A stretch of 64,000 nt of DNA, taken from the NCBI GenBank assembly GCA_902583575.1, contig CACHWY010000003.1, positions 132,540 to 196,539 on the forward strand, read 5' to 3'. Positions 9,075 to 20,914 of the stretch are shown piece after piece (positions within the stretch are counted from its first letter, which is position 1; every line of letters starts with the position of its first letter). Origin of the DNA: an uncultured SAR86 cluster bacterium (GTDB taxonomy: Bacteria > Pseudomonadota > Gammaproteobacteria > Magnimaribacterales > D2472). The position numbers and the translations under genes were made by a program. The notes beneath the pieces were generated by a model. The model was not told the DNA's origin. It saw only the letters and a list, made by a program, of their open reading frames with translations, and made no database searches.

Positions 9075-10619
9075 TTAAAAAGTTTGTGTTTTTTTAAAAT
9101 CTTCAACGAGCTCTTTAAATTGATTTTCTATATCATCATTCCAATCACCGGTTGAATTTATTTGTTGCTCTAACTCGCCCTTTTCTGCTGTTAAGTAGCC
9201 ATGTAAAGCTTCTTCAAAGTCCAAGATTTTCTCGACTTCTATATCTGCCATATAGCCCCTATCTGCAGCAAATAGACTTAGTGCTTGCTGGGCAACACTC
9301 ATTGGAGCATATTGCTTTTGTTTCAGCAGCTCTGTAAATGCTCTACCATTAGCAAGCTGCTGTTTGGTTGCTTCATCAAGGTCTGATGCGAACTGAGAGA
9401 AAGCAGCTAATTCACGATATTGAGCTAATGCAGTCCTGACTCCACCAGCTAATTTTTTCATAATCTTTGTTTGAGCTGATCCGCCAACCCTTGAGACTGA
9501 AAGCCCTGGATTAATAGCGGGCCTAATACCTGAATTAAATAACTCTGTCTCTAAATATATTTGTCCGTCTGTAATTGAGATAACATTTGTTGGAACAAAA
9601 GCCGAGACATCTCCAGCAAGAGTTTCAATAATTGGTAGGGCTGTCAATGAGCCGGTTTTACCCTTAACCTTACCATCAGTAATTTTTTCAACATAGTCTG
9701 CATTTACTCTTGCGGCCCTTTCTAACAACCTCGAATGCAAATAAAAAACATCACCAGGGTATGCCTCTCTTCCTGGAGGTCTTTTTAATAAAAGTGATAC
9801 TTGTCTATAGGCGACTGCTTGCTTAGAAAGATCATCATAAACGATTAATGCATCTTCGCCCTTGTCTCTAAAATATTCTCCCATCGTGCAGCCTGCATAT
9901 GCAGATAGGTATTGCATTGGGGCAGGATCTGCAGCTGTAGCTGAAACAACAATTGTATGCTCCATCGCTCCGTGTTCTTCTAATTTTTTAACAACGTTTG
10001 CTACTGTGGATTGCTTCTGACCAATGGCAACATAAATACATTTAATACCTGTTCCTTTTTGATTAATAATTGCATCGATTGCGACAGCTGTTTTACCGGT
10101 TTGCCTGTCTCCAATTATGAGCTCCCTTTGACCCCTACCAATTGGGACCATAGCATCAACAGCTTTAAGGCCAATTTGAACAGGCTGATCAACAGACTGA
10201 CGAGCAATAACACCTGGAGCGACAACCTCAACCGGTGCTGCGCTCTCTGCTTGTATTTCACCCTTGCCATCAATAGGCGTACCAAGAGTATTTACCACCC
10301 TTCCTAATAAAGCCTCTCCAACAGGAACCTCTAACACCTTTCCAGTACAAACAGCTTTTTGTCCTTCAATAATTTCAAGATAATCTCCAAGAACAACTGC
10401 TCCTACAGAGTCTTGTTCGAGATTAAGGGCCATGCCCTTTGTACCATTTTCAAATTCTATAACCTCACCATACATAACATCTCCCATGCCGTGTATTCTT
10501 ACAATACCGTCTGAGACGCTCACTACGATACCTTCGTTTTTTCTTTCTGCAGAAAGATCAAGGCCAGCAATTTTCTCTTTTAAAACGCTGGAAATTTCTG
10601 ATGGATTTAATTGACTCAT
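9075..10619 (-). CDS. atpA: ATP synthase F1 alpha subunit
   Basis: This 514-residue non-catalytic nucleotide-binding subunit carries GDRQTGKT (Walker A) at 170-177 and the conserved Arg-containing segment [13 protein letters not shown]-terminal residues 1-25 would contact the delta subunit. Full length compared with E. coli (513). It is preceded by atpH (9-base gap), with AAGGTGAAAAA before the start. Confidence 0.98.
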   Translation of the reverse strand: MSQLNPSEISSVLKEKIAGLDLSAERKNEGIVVSVSDGIVRIHGMGDVMYGEVIEFENGTKGMALNLEQDSVGAVVLGDYLEIIEGQKAVCTGKVLEVPVGEALLGRVVNTLGTPIDGKGEIQAESAAPVEVVAPGVIARQSVDQPVQIGLKAVDAMVPIGRGQRELIIGDRQTGKTAVAIDAIINQKGTGIKCIYVAIGQKQSTVANVVKKLEEHGAMEHTIVVSATAADPAPMQYLSAYAGCTMGEYFRDKGEDALIVYDDLSKQAVAYRQVSLLLKRPPGREAYPGDVFYLHSRLLERAARVNADYVEKITDGKVKGKTGSLTALPIIETLAGDVSAFVPTNVISITDGQIYLETELFNSGIRPAINPGLSVSRVGGSAQTKIMKKLAGGVRTALAQYRELAAFSQFASDLDEATKQQLANGRAFTELLKQKQYAPMSVAQQALSLFAADRGYMADIEVEKILDFEEALHGYLTAEKGELEQQINSTGDWNDDIENQFKELVEDFKKTQTF

Positions 10620-10628
10620 TTTTTCACC

Positions 10629-11165
10629 TTAAAAATTTAATTGGTTTACAAGTTTATTAACCTTTCCTCTTATTGAAAGGTCAAGTGTTTCATCTCCTAT
10701 CTTGATTGATAGGCCACCCATCATTGCTGGGTCTTTTGAAAAAAATATGTTGGCATCTTTGCCATATTTAGATTTTAATTTTTGTTCTATATCATCTTTT
10801 GCTTCATTGCCTGGATCAACGGCAACAAAAACCTCAATTGAATTTTGTCCCTTATGACTCTCCAACAAATCTTTATAAATAAGATATATAGTCTCAAGCA
10901 AATTTAAGCGTTTGTTTTCTGCTAATATCTCAAGTAATTTTTTAGACGTATCAGAAACGCTTTCTTCAAATAACTTAACTAAAATATCCACAACCTCTTG
11001 TCTTGAAAGAACAGGGTTCTCTATTGTATTAATAACACCTTCATTTCCTGACGCAGTAGCCATTATTTTTAGCTCTTCTGCCATTTCTTCTAAACCATTA
11101 GAATCCTTTGCTGATGCAAATAAAGCTTTCGCATATGGTCTAGCTAAAGGGGTTAATTCAATCAT
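10629..11165 (-). CDS. atpH: ATP synthase F1 delta subunit
   Basis: This 178-residue peripheral-stalk protein joins the alpha subunits to the b dimer. The N-terminal helical bundle begins LARPYAKALFASA, the OSCP/delta signature, and the C-terminal part ends DLSIRGKVNKLVNQL, where the family signature motif lies. It starts 3 bases after atpF. Confidence 0.96.
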   Translation of the reverse strand: MIELTPLARPYAKALFASAKDSNGLEEMAEELKIMATASGNEGVINTIENPVLSRQEVVDILVKLFEESVSDTSKKLLEILAENKRLNLLETIYLIYKDLLESHKGQNSIEVFVAVDPGNEAKDDIEQKLKSKYGKDANIFFSKDPAMMGGLSIKIGDETLDLSIRGKVNKLVNQLNF

Positions 11166-11168
11166 TAT

Positions 11169-11639
11169 TTATAATTCCTCTGCTGCTTTTTTAAGAATAT
11201 CTTCATGTTTTTCTTTAGAAATTTCATCACCAAGAATTTTTTGAGTGGTATCAATAATAATGTCAGACATTTGTTGTCTTAGTTCTTCTTTGGCTTTGTT
11301 TGTTTCATTCTCTATAGAGGATGATGCCGACACCATTATTTTTTCTGCTTCCGCCTCTGCCTTTAAAGATGCATCACTTACAATTTGAGACGCCCTGGTA
11401 TTTGCCTTCTCTAAAATATCCGCCGCCTCTGCCTTTGCTTGATTTAATTCTTTATCAAATGCAAGCTTTGCCTCCTCTAAAGAGTCATCTGCTTTTTTCG
11501 CCGCCTCTAAGCCATCAGATATTCTCTTTTCTCTTTCTTGCATGACTGAAAGTATTGGTGGGTAAATATATCTCCAACAAATAGCAACAAAAACAATCAT
11601 TACAACTGCTTGAGCAAGTAGGGTTGCGTTTATGTTCAT
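11169..11639 (-). CDS. atpF: ATP synthase Fo b subunit
   Basis: This 156-residue protein has one N-terminal membrane helix (about 5-25, LLAQAVVMIVFVAICWRYIYPP). A long, highly charged, Ala/Glu/Lys-rich helix forms the b-dimer coiled coil of the stator stalk. It is the usual length for a gammaproteobacterial b subunit and lies between atpE and atpH. Confidence 0.97.
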   Translation of the reverse strand: MNINATLLAQAVVMIVFVAICWRYIYPPILSVMQEREKRISDGLEAAKKADDSLEEAKLAFDKELNQAKAEAADILEKANTRASQIVSDASLKAEAEAEKIMVSASSSIENETNKAKEELRQQMSDIIIDTTQKILGDEISKEKHEDILKKAAEEL

Positions 11640-11654
11640 ATCTTCTTATCTACT

Positions 11655-11885
<231 letters not shown>

Positions 11886-11899
11886 CTATAATTTGAGGA

Positions 11900-13134
<1,235 letters not shown>

Positions 13135-13168
13135 AAGATTAAATATTTTATTAATTTTTTCTTGCGAA

Positions 13169-13197
13169 ATTATAAAAATTTATAGTCTTTTAAACAA
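13169..13197 (-). promoter_or_regulatory. promoter of the ATP synthase operon
   Basis: On the - strand, TTGTTT (13192-13197), exactly 17 bases and TATAAT (13169-13174) give a near-consensus sigma70 promoter 35 bases before the atpI start, in the 75-base gap after parB. It would drive atpIBEFHAGDC and probably glmU-glmS. Confidence 0.7.
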
Positions 13198-13209
13198 GCT
13201 GTTTTTGTT

Positions 13210-14049
13210 TTAATTTTTGAGTTTTGAAATAATTGTTTCTAGCTCATCTGAGCTTTTATAAAAAATATTTAATTTGCCGCTTTTTTTATTTCTTGCTTCT
13301 ATCTCAACCTTATGACCAAAAGCTTCAGACATCTCTCGCTCAACAATCAAAACATCGCTATCTTTGTGTTTTTTTGAGGTGTTTTTTAGGCCTTTTTTAG
13401 AGCCTGATAGTTTGCTTAGGTCTTTTACGCTTAGTTTATTTTTTATAATATTTTCTGCAGCCGCCTCTGCCTCTTTGGGGTTAAGTGATGCAAGGAGTTT
13501 TGCATGCCCTTTTTCTATTTGACCAGCAGAAAGCATGTCTAAAACCTTTGGGGGCAAAGATAATAACCTTAATGAGTTGGCAATTGTGCTTCTGGCCTTG
13601 CCTGTAGATGTTGCAACCTCGTCTTGGGTTAAACCAAACTCTCTTTTTAATCTATCCAAACCTCTTGCTTCTTCAACTGGATTTAAATCCTCTCTTTGAA
13701 GGTTTTCTATTAGCGCTGATATTAAAGCATCTTGATCTTGTTTTTGGTCTATTAAACACGGAATGGTTTTTAGTTTTGCCATTTGCGAAGCCCTAAGCCT
13801 TCTTTCGCCAGCAATTACCTCATACTCATTGAGGCCTAGCTCCCTTACCAAGATTGGTGAAAGGACCCCTTGTTTTTTTATAGACGCTGTTAGCTCTGCT
13901 AGTTTTTCTTTGTCGAAGTTTGTTCTTGGTTGAAATCTACCTGGTTTTATTTTTTCCAACCCCACCTCTTTAACAAACCTTTGGTTTTGGTTAGACTCTC
14001 CAAGCAAAGCATCAAGACCTTTATTAAGCGTTTTTTTGTTTTCAGACAT
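13210..14049 (-). CDS. parB: chromosome partitioning protein ParB
   Basis: This 279-residue CTP-dependent DNA clamp loads at parS and spreads to build the partition complex near the origin. The N-terminal ParB/Srx domain carries [10 protein letters not shown] and the [12 protein letters not shown]-binding motif. A central helix-turn-helix follows ([21 protein letters not shown]), then a C-terminal dimerisation region. It overlaps parA by 8 bases. A candidate parS is at 24443-24458 in this window. Confidence 0.97.
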   Translation of the reverse strand: MSENKKTLNKGLDALLGESNQNQRFVKEVGLEKIKPGRFQPRTNFDKEKLAELTASIKKQGVLSPILVRELGLNEYEVIAGERRLRASQMAKLKTIPCLIDQKQDQDALISALIENLQREDLNPVEEARGLDRLKREFGLTQDEVATSTGKARSTIANSLRLLSLPPKVLDMLSAGQIEKGHAKLLASLNPKEAEAAAENIIKNKLSVKDLSKLSGSKKGLKNTSKKHKDSDVLIVEREMSEAFGHKVEIEARNKKSGKLNIFYKSSDELETIISKLKN

Positions 14050-14803
14050 ATTCCACCCTTCTAATAAGCTCTCCAGCCAAAGCTAAGTATGCTTTTGCCC
14101 CATAAGAGTTAGGCATATATTTTATACCAGATGTTCCATGGCTGGGCGCTTCTGCTAACTTTACATTTCTGGGTATCAGGGTATTAAAAACCAAGCTGCT
14201 GAAATGTTTTTCTAGTTCGTGTGACACCTCTTTTGCTAAATTATTTCTCATATCAACCATTGTTCTTACAATGCCCAAAACTCTGTTTGATGACATGTTT
14301 TTGTTCGATAGGGTTTGAATTGTGTTCATAAGGCCTGTAACCCCTTCAAGAGAATAGTATTCACACTGGAGTGGTATTAAAGTTCCTGATGCGCAAAAAA
14401 GCCCCTCTATTGTGAGTTGGTTTAATGTTGGCGGGGTGTCCACTATTGTGTAGTCATATAAGTTTGTTATGCCTTTCAGGCTTGTGGCTAAAAAACCTTG
14501 TTTGCTGTCGTTTCTGATTGCAACCTCTAAAGCTATAAGCTCTTCTCCCCCTGGGATAATTTTGTATTCGTCGTTTGTTTTATAGGTGCACTCTTCTATT
14601 GTTTTGTTGTTAAAATAGTGGTTATAAAGAGTGTTTGCTTCTGTTTGTGAGATGCCTGCTGCTGTGGTGGCATTGCCCTGTGGATCTAGGTCGATTAAAA
14701 GAACTCTTCTTTTTGTTGCGGCCAGGCTGGCTGCCAAATTAACTGCTGTGGTTGTTTTTCCAACCCCGCCCTTTTGGTTAGCGATTGCGATAACTTTGTT
14801 CAT
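14042..14803 (-). CDS. parA: chromosome partitioning ATPase ParA
   Basis: This 253-residue deviant-Walker ATPase has KGGVGKTTT at 11-19 (signature Lys plus P-loop) and the Walker B-like [13 protein letters not shown]-bound ParA coats the nucleoid and moves ParB-parS complexes apart after replication. The gene overlaps the 3' end of rsmG by 26 bases and parB by 8, the usual rsmG-parA-parB order. Confidence 0.97.
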   Translation of the reverse strand: MNKVIAIANQKGGVGKTTTAVNLAASLAATKRRVLLIDLDPQGNATTAAGISQTEANTLYNHYFNNKTIEECTYKTNDEYKIIPGGEELIALEVAIRNDSKQGFLATSLKGITNLYDYTIVDTPPTLNQLTIEGLFCASGTLIPLQCEYYSLEGVTGLMNTIQTLSNKNMSSNRVLGIVRTMVDMRNNLAKEVSHELEKHFSSLVFNTLIPRNVKLAEAPSHGTSGIKYMPNSYGAKAYLALAGELIRRVEYV

Positions 14804-15386
14804 TGTTTTTTATTATCACTATATTTCTTTCATGTTCTTTGGTGTCTTTATTAATTATTTCACATATGTATTGGTTTTTGTTTATAAGCTTTAATTCTTC
14901 TTGAATAATTTTCTTTTTACCCTTTAAGAGGATGTGTCTGGTTTTTTGGTGGCTGTTGTTTTTTGTAAGCTTAATTATTTTTTCGGCTGAGGTGAAGGCT
15001 CTCGCGGTTATAACATCATAAACGCCCAGGCTGTTGTTTTCTTTAATGGTTTGGTTAATAGTTTTGGTGTTTTTTAATGAGAGTTTTTCTACCACTGTTT
15101 TTAAAAAATAACATTTTTTAGAGCTGCTCTCTAAAAGGCTGATAGGGTTGTTTGGTAATAAGATGGATAGAAGGATGCCAGGAAACCCTCCGCCAGAGCC
15201 CAAGTCTATAACGGACTCTTCCTCCCCAACCATGTCAAACAAGGGGGCGCAGTCAAGGATGTCTTTTTGATATACCTCTTCGTGGTTTTTTCTTACAAAG
15301 ATGTTGTGTGTTTGGTTAAACTCTAGGGCCAGGTTTATGAATTCATTTATTTTTTTGTTTTGGTTTTTTGTGAAGGGTTTATGCAT
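14778..15386 (-). CDS. rsmG: 16S rRNA (guanine527-N7)-methyltransferase
   Basis: This 202-residue SAM-dependent enzyme modifies G527 in the 530 loop of 16S rRNA. SAM-binding motif I is [13 protein letters not shown], followed by the acidic SLLESS strand and the conserved ITARAF segment. It overlaps mnmG by 8 bases upstream and parA by 26 downstream. Codon third positions are rich in A and C, as in the neighbouring part of mnmG. Confidence 0.95.
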   Translation of the reverse strand: MHKPFTKNQNKKINEFINLALEFNQTHNIFVRKNHEEVYQKDILDCAPLFDMVGEEESVIDLGSGGGFPGILLSILLPNNPISLLESSSKKCYFLKTVVEKLSLKNTKTINQTIKENNSLGVYDVITARAFTSAEKIIKLTKNNSHQKTRHILLKGKKKIIQEELKLINKNQYICEIINKDTKEHERNIVIIKNNEQSYRNR

Positions 15387-17226
15387 TTTGTTTTTGCATT
15401 TCGTTTTTTTTGAGCTGTATTAATATCAGGTTTATTGCTGCGGGTGTTACGCCCTCAATGTTGGCAGCGGACCCAATGGTGTCTGGTTGGCTTGTGTTTA
15501 GCTTTTCCTTCACCTCGTTTGATAGTCCGTTAATTTTTGAGTAGTTTGTGTTTTTTGGTATTTTTTTTCTGTTTTGTTTTTTTGTTTTTGTTATCTCCCT
15601 GAGTTGTTTTTGTATATACCCCTCGTATTTGGTTTCGGTGATGGCTCTTTTATAAAACCCATCGTTTTGTTTGTTTGTTCTAAAAAGTTTTGTTTTGTTT
15701 GCGTCCGTCCTATATAAAAGAGAAAAGACACTTTTGCTTTCTGGAAGGTTAATTTTTTGGTTTTCTTTATTAATAAAGCTTTTTAATTTTTTGGTTTTTA
15801 GTTCTTTGTTTACAAAGTCCTGGTACTGCTGTTCTTTTTCGGTGTATTGCTTATATCTTTTTTCTTCAACCAAACCCAATCCAAATGCTTTTTTTAACAG
15901 TCTTTGCTCTGCGTTGTTTTGAGACAACATAAGCCTGTGCTCTGCTCTGCTGGTAAACATTCTATATGGTTCTGTTATGCCGTGGTTTGTTAAGTCATTA
16001 ATCAAAACCCCAATATATGCCTCGTTCCTCTCCAAGACCAGGCTCTGTTTTTTTTGTATTGCTCTGCATGCGTTTATTCCTGCTATAAGGCCCTGGGCCG
16101 CAGCTTCTTCATACCCGGTTGTTCCGTTTATCTGTCCTGCTAAATAAAAATTCTTAAAAAACTTTGTTTCTAACGAGCTCTTAAGGCTTCTTGGGTCAAC
16201 AAAATCATATTCAACCGCATAACCATATTCCTCTATAACAGACCCCTCTAGCCCTTTGATTGAGTATATAAATTCTTCTTGCGCTTTGTGTGGTAGGCTT
16301 GTTGATATGCCGTTTGGATAAACTAGATCCTTGTTTATGCCTTCTGGTTCTATAAAAATTTGGTGGCTTTTTTTATCTTCAAACTTGTTTACTTTGTCCT
16401 CAATTGATGGGCAGTACCTTGGGCCTATGCCAATTATATTGCCTGAATACATGGCTGATAAGTGGGTGTTTTTTTTTATTATATTATGTGTTTTCTCGTT
16501 AGTTCTTGTGATGTAGCAAGGTATTTGTTTTTGGTGTTTTGTTGGCCTGTTGTACAAAGACATCCATGGTGTTGGTTTTTCGCCTGGTTGTTCTTCCATC
16601 TTGTTGGTGTTGATGCTTGATAGTTTAATTCTTGCGGGGGTGCCTGTTTTTAACCTTCCCATTGGTAAATTAAGATCATAAAGTCTTTTTGATAGCGGTA
16701 TAGCTGAACCATCTCCAACCCTTCCCCCTTTAGTAACGCTTTCTCCGGTATACATCTTCCCATTCAAAAATGTTCCTGTTGTTAAAATGGTTTTTTTTGC
16801 TTTTATTGTTTTGTTTTTTGTTAAAACACCGTTAATTTGGTTGTTGTTTATTACCAAATCAACAACCTCTTCCTCAAAAACCTTTATATCTGTTTCTTTT
16901 ATTATTCTTTGGACTGCTTTTTTATAAAGATCTCTGTCACACTGAACGCGGAGCGCTTGGACTGCATCACCCTTTCTTGTGTTTAGGGTTCTGTATTGGA
17001 TGCCAGATAGGTCTGTCGCTAAAGGCATCAATCCCCCCAACGCCTCAATCTCTCTTACAATGTGAGATTTACCCAACCCACCAATTGCTGGGTTGCAAGA
17101 CATCTGACCTATCGTTTTTCGGTCAAAGGTTACAAGCGCACAAGAAAAGCCCATCCTAAAAACAGCATGCGCAGCCTCTGCGCCCGCATGGCCGCCCCCA
17201 ACAACTATGACATCAAACTTATCCAT
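15379..17226 (-). CDS. mnmG: tRNA U34 carboxymethylaminomethylation enzyme, FAD subunit
   Basis: This 615-residue FAD/NADH-dependent protein works with MnmE to add cmnm5 to wobble U34. The dinucleotide-binding motif [10 protein letters not shown] is at 10-19, and the signature [11 protein letters not shown] and [12 protein letters not shown] are present. Length is normal (E. coli 629). Base use changes inside the gene: roughly the first 65 codons favour G/T at third positions like mnmE, the rest favour A/C strongly (see findings). It is separated from mnmE by 235 bases. Confidence 0.97.
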   Translation of the reverse strand: MDKFDVIVVGGGHAGAEAAHAVFRMGFSCALVTFDRKTIGQMSCNPAIGGLGKSHIVREIEALGGLMPLATDLSGIQYRTLNTRKGDAVQALRVQCDRDLYKKAVQRIIKETDIKVFEEEVVDLVINNNQINGVLTKNKTIKAKKTILTTGTFLNGKMYTGESVTKGGRVGDGSAIPLSKRLYDLNLPMGRLKTGTPARIKLSSINTNKMEEQPGEKPTPWMSLYNRPTKHQKQIPCYITRTNEKTHNIIKKNTHLSAMYSGNIIGIGPRYCPSIEDKVNKFEDKKSHQIFIEPEGINKDLVYPNGISTSLPHKAQEEFIYSIKGLEGSVIEEYGYAVEYDFVDPRSLKSSLETKFFKNFYLAGQINGTTGYEEAAAQGLIAGINACRAIQKKQSLVLERNEAYIGVLINDLTNHGITEPYRMFTSRAEHRLMLSQNNAEQRLLKKAFGLGLVEEKRYKQYTEKEQQYQDFVNKELKTKKLKSFINKENQKINLPESKSVFSLLYRTDANKTKLFRTNKQNDGFYKRAITETKYEGYIQKQLREITKTKKQNRKKIPKNTNYSKINGLSNEVKEKLNTSQPDTIGSAANIEGVTPAAINLILIQLKKNEMQKQNA

Positions 17227-17461
17227 AAAATAATTAAATAATAATATCTATATTATATACTTTTTGTTATTTCTATTGGCTTTGTTAATTTTGTTAATAA
17301 GGTGTCAAAAACCCTTAAAAACAACATCAAAACACACTTATAAACCAGCCAAGAACCTGTTAAACAAGAAACATTAAAACACTTGATATGTTGTTAGTAA
17401 AAACAAAACCACTATATAATACACAAAATACAAACAAGCTAATCAACAACAAGTAAACAAC
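17227..17461. other. mnmG-mnmE intergenic region, candidate origin feature
   Basis: No gene is seen. The left 45 bases are almost pure A/T (possible unwinding region); the rest is A/C-rich on the + strand. One-mismatch DnaA-box-like 9-mers lie at 17292-17300 (TGTTAATAA) and 17417-17425 (TAATACACA). Many gammaproteobacteria have oriC next to mnmG, but the boxes here are weak, so I keep the rpmH-dnaA gap as an equal candidate. It must also hold the mnmG promoter. Confidence 0.35.
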
Positions 17462-18772
17462 CTATTTACCAATACAAAAATCACTAAAAATATCACCCAA
17501 AAGGGAATCGGAGAACTTTTTCCCAACCATTTCATCGAGATGAGATCGAGCGTTTTTTAAATCTTCTGCAACAAGCTCAATAGATTCACCATCAGACAGC
17601 CCCACATAAGATTTATTAAGATCTAAAACAACTTTCTTAAAAAGAGCCTCATGCCTATCTCTAATAATGAAATTAAAATCATCCCTCTTAGCACCCATAT
17701 CAAAAGCAGAAACTATTAGGGACTTAAGAGTATCAAAACCAGCACCACTTTTAGCTGAAACACAACAATCAAAATTATTATTTGGTTTATTGATATCAAT
17801 CTTGTTTTGAATACTTATAAAAGGCCTGTCACCACACAAACCCACAAAGCGATCAAGAGCAACAGGATTATAATCTTCAAAAACCATTAAGACCAAATCA
17901 GCATCATTTATTTGTGATAGAGAGGCCGCTATACCCGCCTCCTCTATCCTATCTTTTGTATCTCTAATACCAGCAGAATCAAAAACAGAAAAAGAAGAGG
18001 CTTCATAAAACAACTCTGAGCTAATTAAATCCCTGGTTGTGCCAGGGGTTTTAGAAACAAGAGCTCTTTCAAAACCCAACAACCTATTAAAAACAGAGGA
18101 CTTACCAGAGTTAACAGGACCTATTAAAAGGATTCTATTTTTCTCATATCCAAATCTTTTATTAACACAACCCGCGACAAAAGAATCAAACCTATTACAG
18201 AGATTTTTAAGATCTTTAAGCAAAAACCCATCAACATACTCATTGTCTTCATCTGAGAAATCTATATCCCCCTCAACACGAACCCTTATAGAGTCTATTT
18301 CTTCCGAAAAAGAGACAACCTTATTAGAAAGCTCACCAAACAAAGACCTGCTCGAAAGAACAACACCCCGCTCGTCCGTGCTATCAATCAAATCAGAAAC
18401 AGCCTCAGCTTCGTTTAAACTTATTTTATTATTTAAAAACGCTCTTTTTGTGAACTCACCGCCAGGAGCCTCATCAAAACCAACATCTTTAAAGGCCTTA
18501 ACAATAGAAGACATCACCCCAAGACCACCATGCGCATAAACCTCAAAGGAGTCCTCGCCGGTGTAGCTGTCAGGGCCCTTAAAAACTATCAAACCAACAC
18601 GGTCAACAACATTTTTTTTATGAAAAAAATCATTGACATAAAAACGACCAAACTCAAAACCCCCCTTACCAAAAAGAGCTACAAGCTTTTTTAAACAACC
18701 AGACCCACTAACCCTAAAAACACAAATAGCTGACTTAGCAGGCGGCGTCGCCAAAGCGAAAACAACAGACAT
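17462..18772 (-). CDS. mnmE: tRNA modification GTPase MnmE
   Basis: This 436-residue partner of MnmG carries an N-terminal tetrahydrofolate-binding domain (ALATPPAKSAICVFRVSG). The G domain within the helical part has GPVNSGKS at 218-225, PGTTRD at 243-248 and DSAGIRDT at 265-272. The terminal CIGK (433-436) is the CxGK motif needed for modification. The switch II DTAG is DSAG here. Codon third positions are strikingly G/T-rich, the opposite of mnmG. It starts 3 bases after yidC. Confidence 0.97.
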   Translation of the reverse strand: MSVVFALATPPAKSAICVFRVSGSGCLKKLVALFGKGGFEFGRFYVNDFFHKKNVVDRVGLIVFKGPDSYTGEDSFEVYAHGGLGVMSSIVKAFKDVGFDEAPGGEFTKRAFLNNKISLNEAEAVSDLIDSTDERGVVLSSRSLFGELSNKVVSFSEEIDSIRVRVEGDIDFSDEDNEYVDGFLLKDLKNLCNRFDSFVAGCVNKRFGYEKNRILLIGPVNSGKSSVFNRLLGFERALVSKTPGTTRDLISSELFYEASSFSVFDSAGIRDTKDRIEEAGIAASLSQINDADLVLMVFEDYNPVALDRFVGLCGDRPFISIQNKIDINKPNNNFDCCVSAKSGAGFDTLKSLIVSAFDMGAKRDDFNFIIRDRHEALFKKVVLDLNKSYVGLSDGESIELVAEDLKNARSHLDEMVGKKFSDSLLGDIFSDFCIGK

Positions 18773-18775
18773 TGT

Positions 18776-20305
18776 TTATTTGGTGCCCTCAAGAGCCCCA
18801 AGCTTTTTATATAAATAGCTTTGTTGCGCCAACTGGATGGCAGAGTTAACAACGGTATACAAACAAAGAGCTGCGGGAAAAAGTATAAACAAAACAGAAA
18901 ACATCACCGGCATATATTTCATCACCTGGGCTTGGGTTTGATCCATACCAGCGGGCTGCGGGTTGAGCCTTTGAGTTAATACCATTGTTAAACAAAACAA
19001 AGCAGGCAAAACAAAATAAGGGTCGGGTGCAGAGAGATCTGACCAAAAACCCAAAGAGCTATGTCTTAACTCAACCATCTCCCTTAAAGCAAAGAAAAAA
19101 CCAATAAAAAAAGGCATTTGAATTAACAAAGGAAGACAGCCGCCCAAAGGGTTTGCACCGTTTTGCCTCATAAGTTTCATTGTCTCTGTACCCTGTTTTT
19201 GTCTGTCGTCTTTATACCTTTCTTTTATTTCGTTTAGCTCAGGTGTTATTTTTCTTAATGCGGCCATCGACCTAAAGCTTTTTGCTGTTACAGGCCAAAA
19301 AACAAGCTTAATAATTAGTGTAAATACTATTATTGTTAACCCCCAACTATTTAAGTAACCGTTTAAAAACGCCATAAACGAAACCATTGGCTGAGCCAAA
19401 AACCAAAACCAACCCATATCTATTGATAGCTCTAAATTTTCTGCTCTTTGCATCAAATCTTTTCTAACCTTTGGGCCAACAAACAGCCTATGCTCATGGC
19501 TGAAAGCCACATTGCTGGCTGAGGAACCCTCAACCGTATAACCCATTCTATAAAGACCAGACTCTTTGGGTAAAATATAATAGTTATATATATATTCATC
19601 AGAACCCAAAAGGGCTGCAAAAAAATATTTTTGAATGAAAGCAACCCAACCCGACCTTGAAAGAACCTCAACCGGCTCATCAACAGACCTAAGCCTGGAG
19701 GTCTCATAGGGGTCTGATTTTGTGCTTATCGCAACCCCCTCATACGAGCTGTTATTCATCATACCCCCACTCAGAGCATCTCTTTTTAGATCAAGGGCCC
19801 GACCCTCTGTTCTGTAAAGACCGGCAAACGATTTACCGTTTACACCTTTAGAAGAATAATCGTATATAGATATCTCATAAGGCGATGTTAAAAAGGAAAT
19901 GGTTTTAGTTATATCCAAAACCCCATCATAAAGAGTAACAAAATCACTTCCGCGCTCAAGCAAAACATATGAAGGGCTGACACCCGTAAAACCGCTTTTA
20001 AAATAATAATTAAATGCCGATTCATTAGATTGGCCGAAGACCCTAAAACCTAAAGACCCCTCAACATTCTCGACTGGATGTTTTTTTAATCTGGTCTCAA
20101 CAATAGCGCCAGTTTTGGTCGCAACAACAACAGCCAACTCTTCATTCTCAATTAAAACCAAACCCTCTTCGAGCGAACCCCTTTTGTCGCCCCCAAGCAT
20201 TAATTGTTTTTGTATCGATGCCCCTCTTTTTTCAGAAGACCACTCATACAAGAGCCCTAAAGAAAGCAAAACAATCCCAACTATATAAAAACTTCTTATA
20301 TTCAT
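18776..20305 (-). CDS. yidC: membrane protein insertase YidC
   Basis: This 509-residue inner-membrane insertase has an N-terminal signal-anchor helix (about 5-20), a large periplasmic domain (about 40-310) and a conserved C-terminal five-helix core (WGLTIIVFTLIIKLVFWPVT, NPLGGCLPLLIQMPFF, MPVMFSVLFILFPAALCLY). It inserts proteins with or without Sec, including the ATP synthase c subunit. It is slightly shorter than E. coli (548). Its start overlaps the last base of rnpA; yidD, usually between them, is absent. Confidence 0.97.
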   Translation of the reverse strand: MNIRSFYIVGIVLLSLGLLYEWSSEKRGASIQKQLMLGGDKRGSLEEGLVLIENEELAVVVATKTGAIVETRLKKHPVENVEGSLGFRVFGQSNESAFNYYFKSGFTGVSPSYVLLERGSDFVTLYDGVLDITKTISFLTSPYEISIYDYSSKGVNGKSFAGLYRTEGRALDLKRDALSGGMMNNSSYEGVAISTKSDPYETSRLRSVDEPVEVLSRSGWVAFIQKYFFAALLGSDEYIYNYYILPKESGLYRMGYTVEGSSASNVAFSHEHRLFVGPKVRKDLMQRAENLELSIDMGWFWFLAQPMVSFMAFLNGYLNSWGLTIIVFTLIIKLVFWPVTAKSFRSMAALRKITPELNEIKERYKDDRQKQGTETMKLMRQNGANPLGGCLPLLIQMPFFIGFFFALREMVELRHSSLGFWSDLSAPDPYFVLPALFCLTMVLTQRLNPQPAGMDQTQAQVMKYMPVMFSVLFILFPAALCLYTVVNSAIQLAQQSYLYKKLGALEGTK

Positions 20306-20676
20306 TATTTTTTTAAATCATTACAAAATGATTTCACCGCAGACTCTATTTTGTCCGAGGCCTCTATATATGATAACTCACCAAAAGGCTTAAACACAGA
20401 AAAGAGAACAACACCACCATATAAAGCAAACAAAGACCTGGCTCTAAAAATACTCTTTATTTGCCTGCGAATTTTATTTCTTTCAACAGCTAAACCATAA
20501 GACCTCTTTGATATTGATATTGCAACGCGGGGGGTTAAAGCTTTCCTGTGTTTTATGTGACACAACCGTGCTGGCCCTCTAAATGAATACAAATTAGGCT
20601 CATCATAATAAAGCCTAAAATACTTACATGAGTATACGCGTTTTAGAGGTTTGTGTTTGTGCCCAAGGTTAGACAA
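20305..20676 (-). CDS. rnpA: ribonuclease P protein component
   Basis: This basic protein assists the RNase P RNA in trimming tRNA 5' leaders. The signature region is YGLAVERNKIRRQIKSIFR, with TPRVAISISKRSYG before it. The frame extends to an ATG at 20766, giving 153 residues, but that overlaps 89 bases of rpmH in another frame. I prefer the TTG at 20676, just after the rpmH stop, giving 123 residues, close to the family length (about 119). The longer form would resemble the nested rpmH/rnpA arrangement known from Thermus. The 3' end shares one base with yidC. Confidence 0.85.
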   Translation of the reverse strand: MSNLGHKHKPLKRVYSCKYFRLYYDEPNLYSFRGPARLCHIKHRKALTPRVAISISKRSYGLAVERNKIRRQIKSIFRARSLFALYGGVVLFSVFKPFGELSYIEASDKIESAVKSFCNDLKK

Positions 20677-20677
20677 A

Positions 20678-20812
20678 TTATGCGCTAAGAACTTTTCTGC
20701 CTTTTTTTCTTCTGTTTGACAAAATAGCTCTACCCGCCTTGGTGGACATTCTTGCACGAAAGCCATGTTTTCTTTTTCGTTTAAGGTTGCTCGGCTGAAA
20801 TGTTCTTTTCAT
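20678..20812 (-). CDS. rpmH: 50S ribosomal protein L34
   Basis: This is a 44-residue, very basic protein. It begins [14 protein letters not shown] and ends KKGRKVLSA, the textbook L34 sequence. ATG is at 20812 and TAA at 20678. It is the first gene of rpmH-rnpA-yidC-mnmE, next to the dnaA intergenic region. The frame is overlapped by an N-terminal extension of rnpA that is probably not translated. Confidence 0.97.
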   Translation of the reverse strand: MKRTFQPSNLKRKRKHGFRARMSTKAGRAILSNRRKKGRKVLSA

Positions 20813-20838
20813 AATTAATAGGTAAAAAGTTCTGCGAA

Positions 20839-20844
20839 ATTATA
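20839..20844 (-). promoter_or_regulatory. candidate -10 box for rpmH
   Basis: On the - strand TATAAT lies 26 bases before the rpmH ATG. A possible -35, TTGTGG, is 19 bases further upstream, so spacing is slightly long. Confidence 0.4.
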
Positions 20845-20905
20845 GCTTAATATTTTTTTAAAACCACAAAAAGAGCAAAAAACACAACTATTTTTTATGT
20901 ACAGG

Positions 20906-20914
20906 TTATTCACA
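20906..20914 (+). promoter_or_regulatory. DnaA box
   Basis: TTATTCACA matches the DnaA-box consensus TTATNCACA exactly. It lies 75 bases before the dnaA start and could serve origin firing, dnaA autoregulation, or both. Confidence 0.65.

Noticed and set aside
11321..11545. Pro/Leu-rich + strand frame opposite atpF
   Set aside because: Its composition mirrors the Ala/Glu/Lys-rich coiled coil of the b subunit read in reverse. No start signal.
18039..18539. 166-codon + strand open frame opposite mnmE
   Set aside because: It is antisense to a conserved gene. Its length follows from the unusual G/T-rich codon use of mnmE, which removes stops on the other strand.
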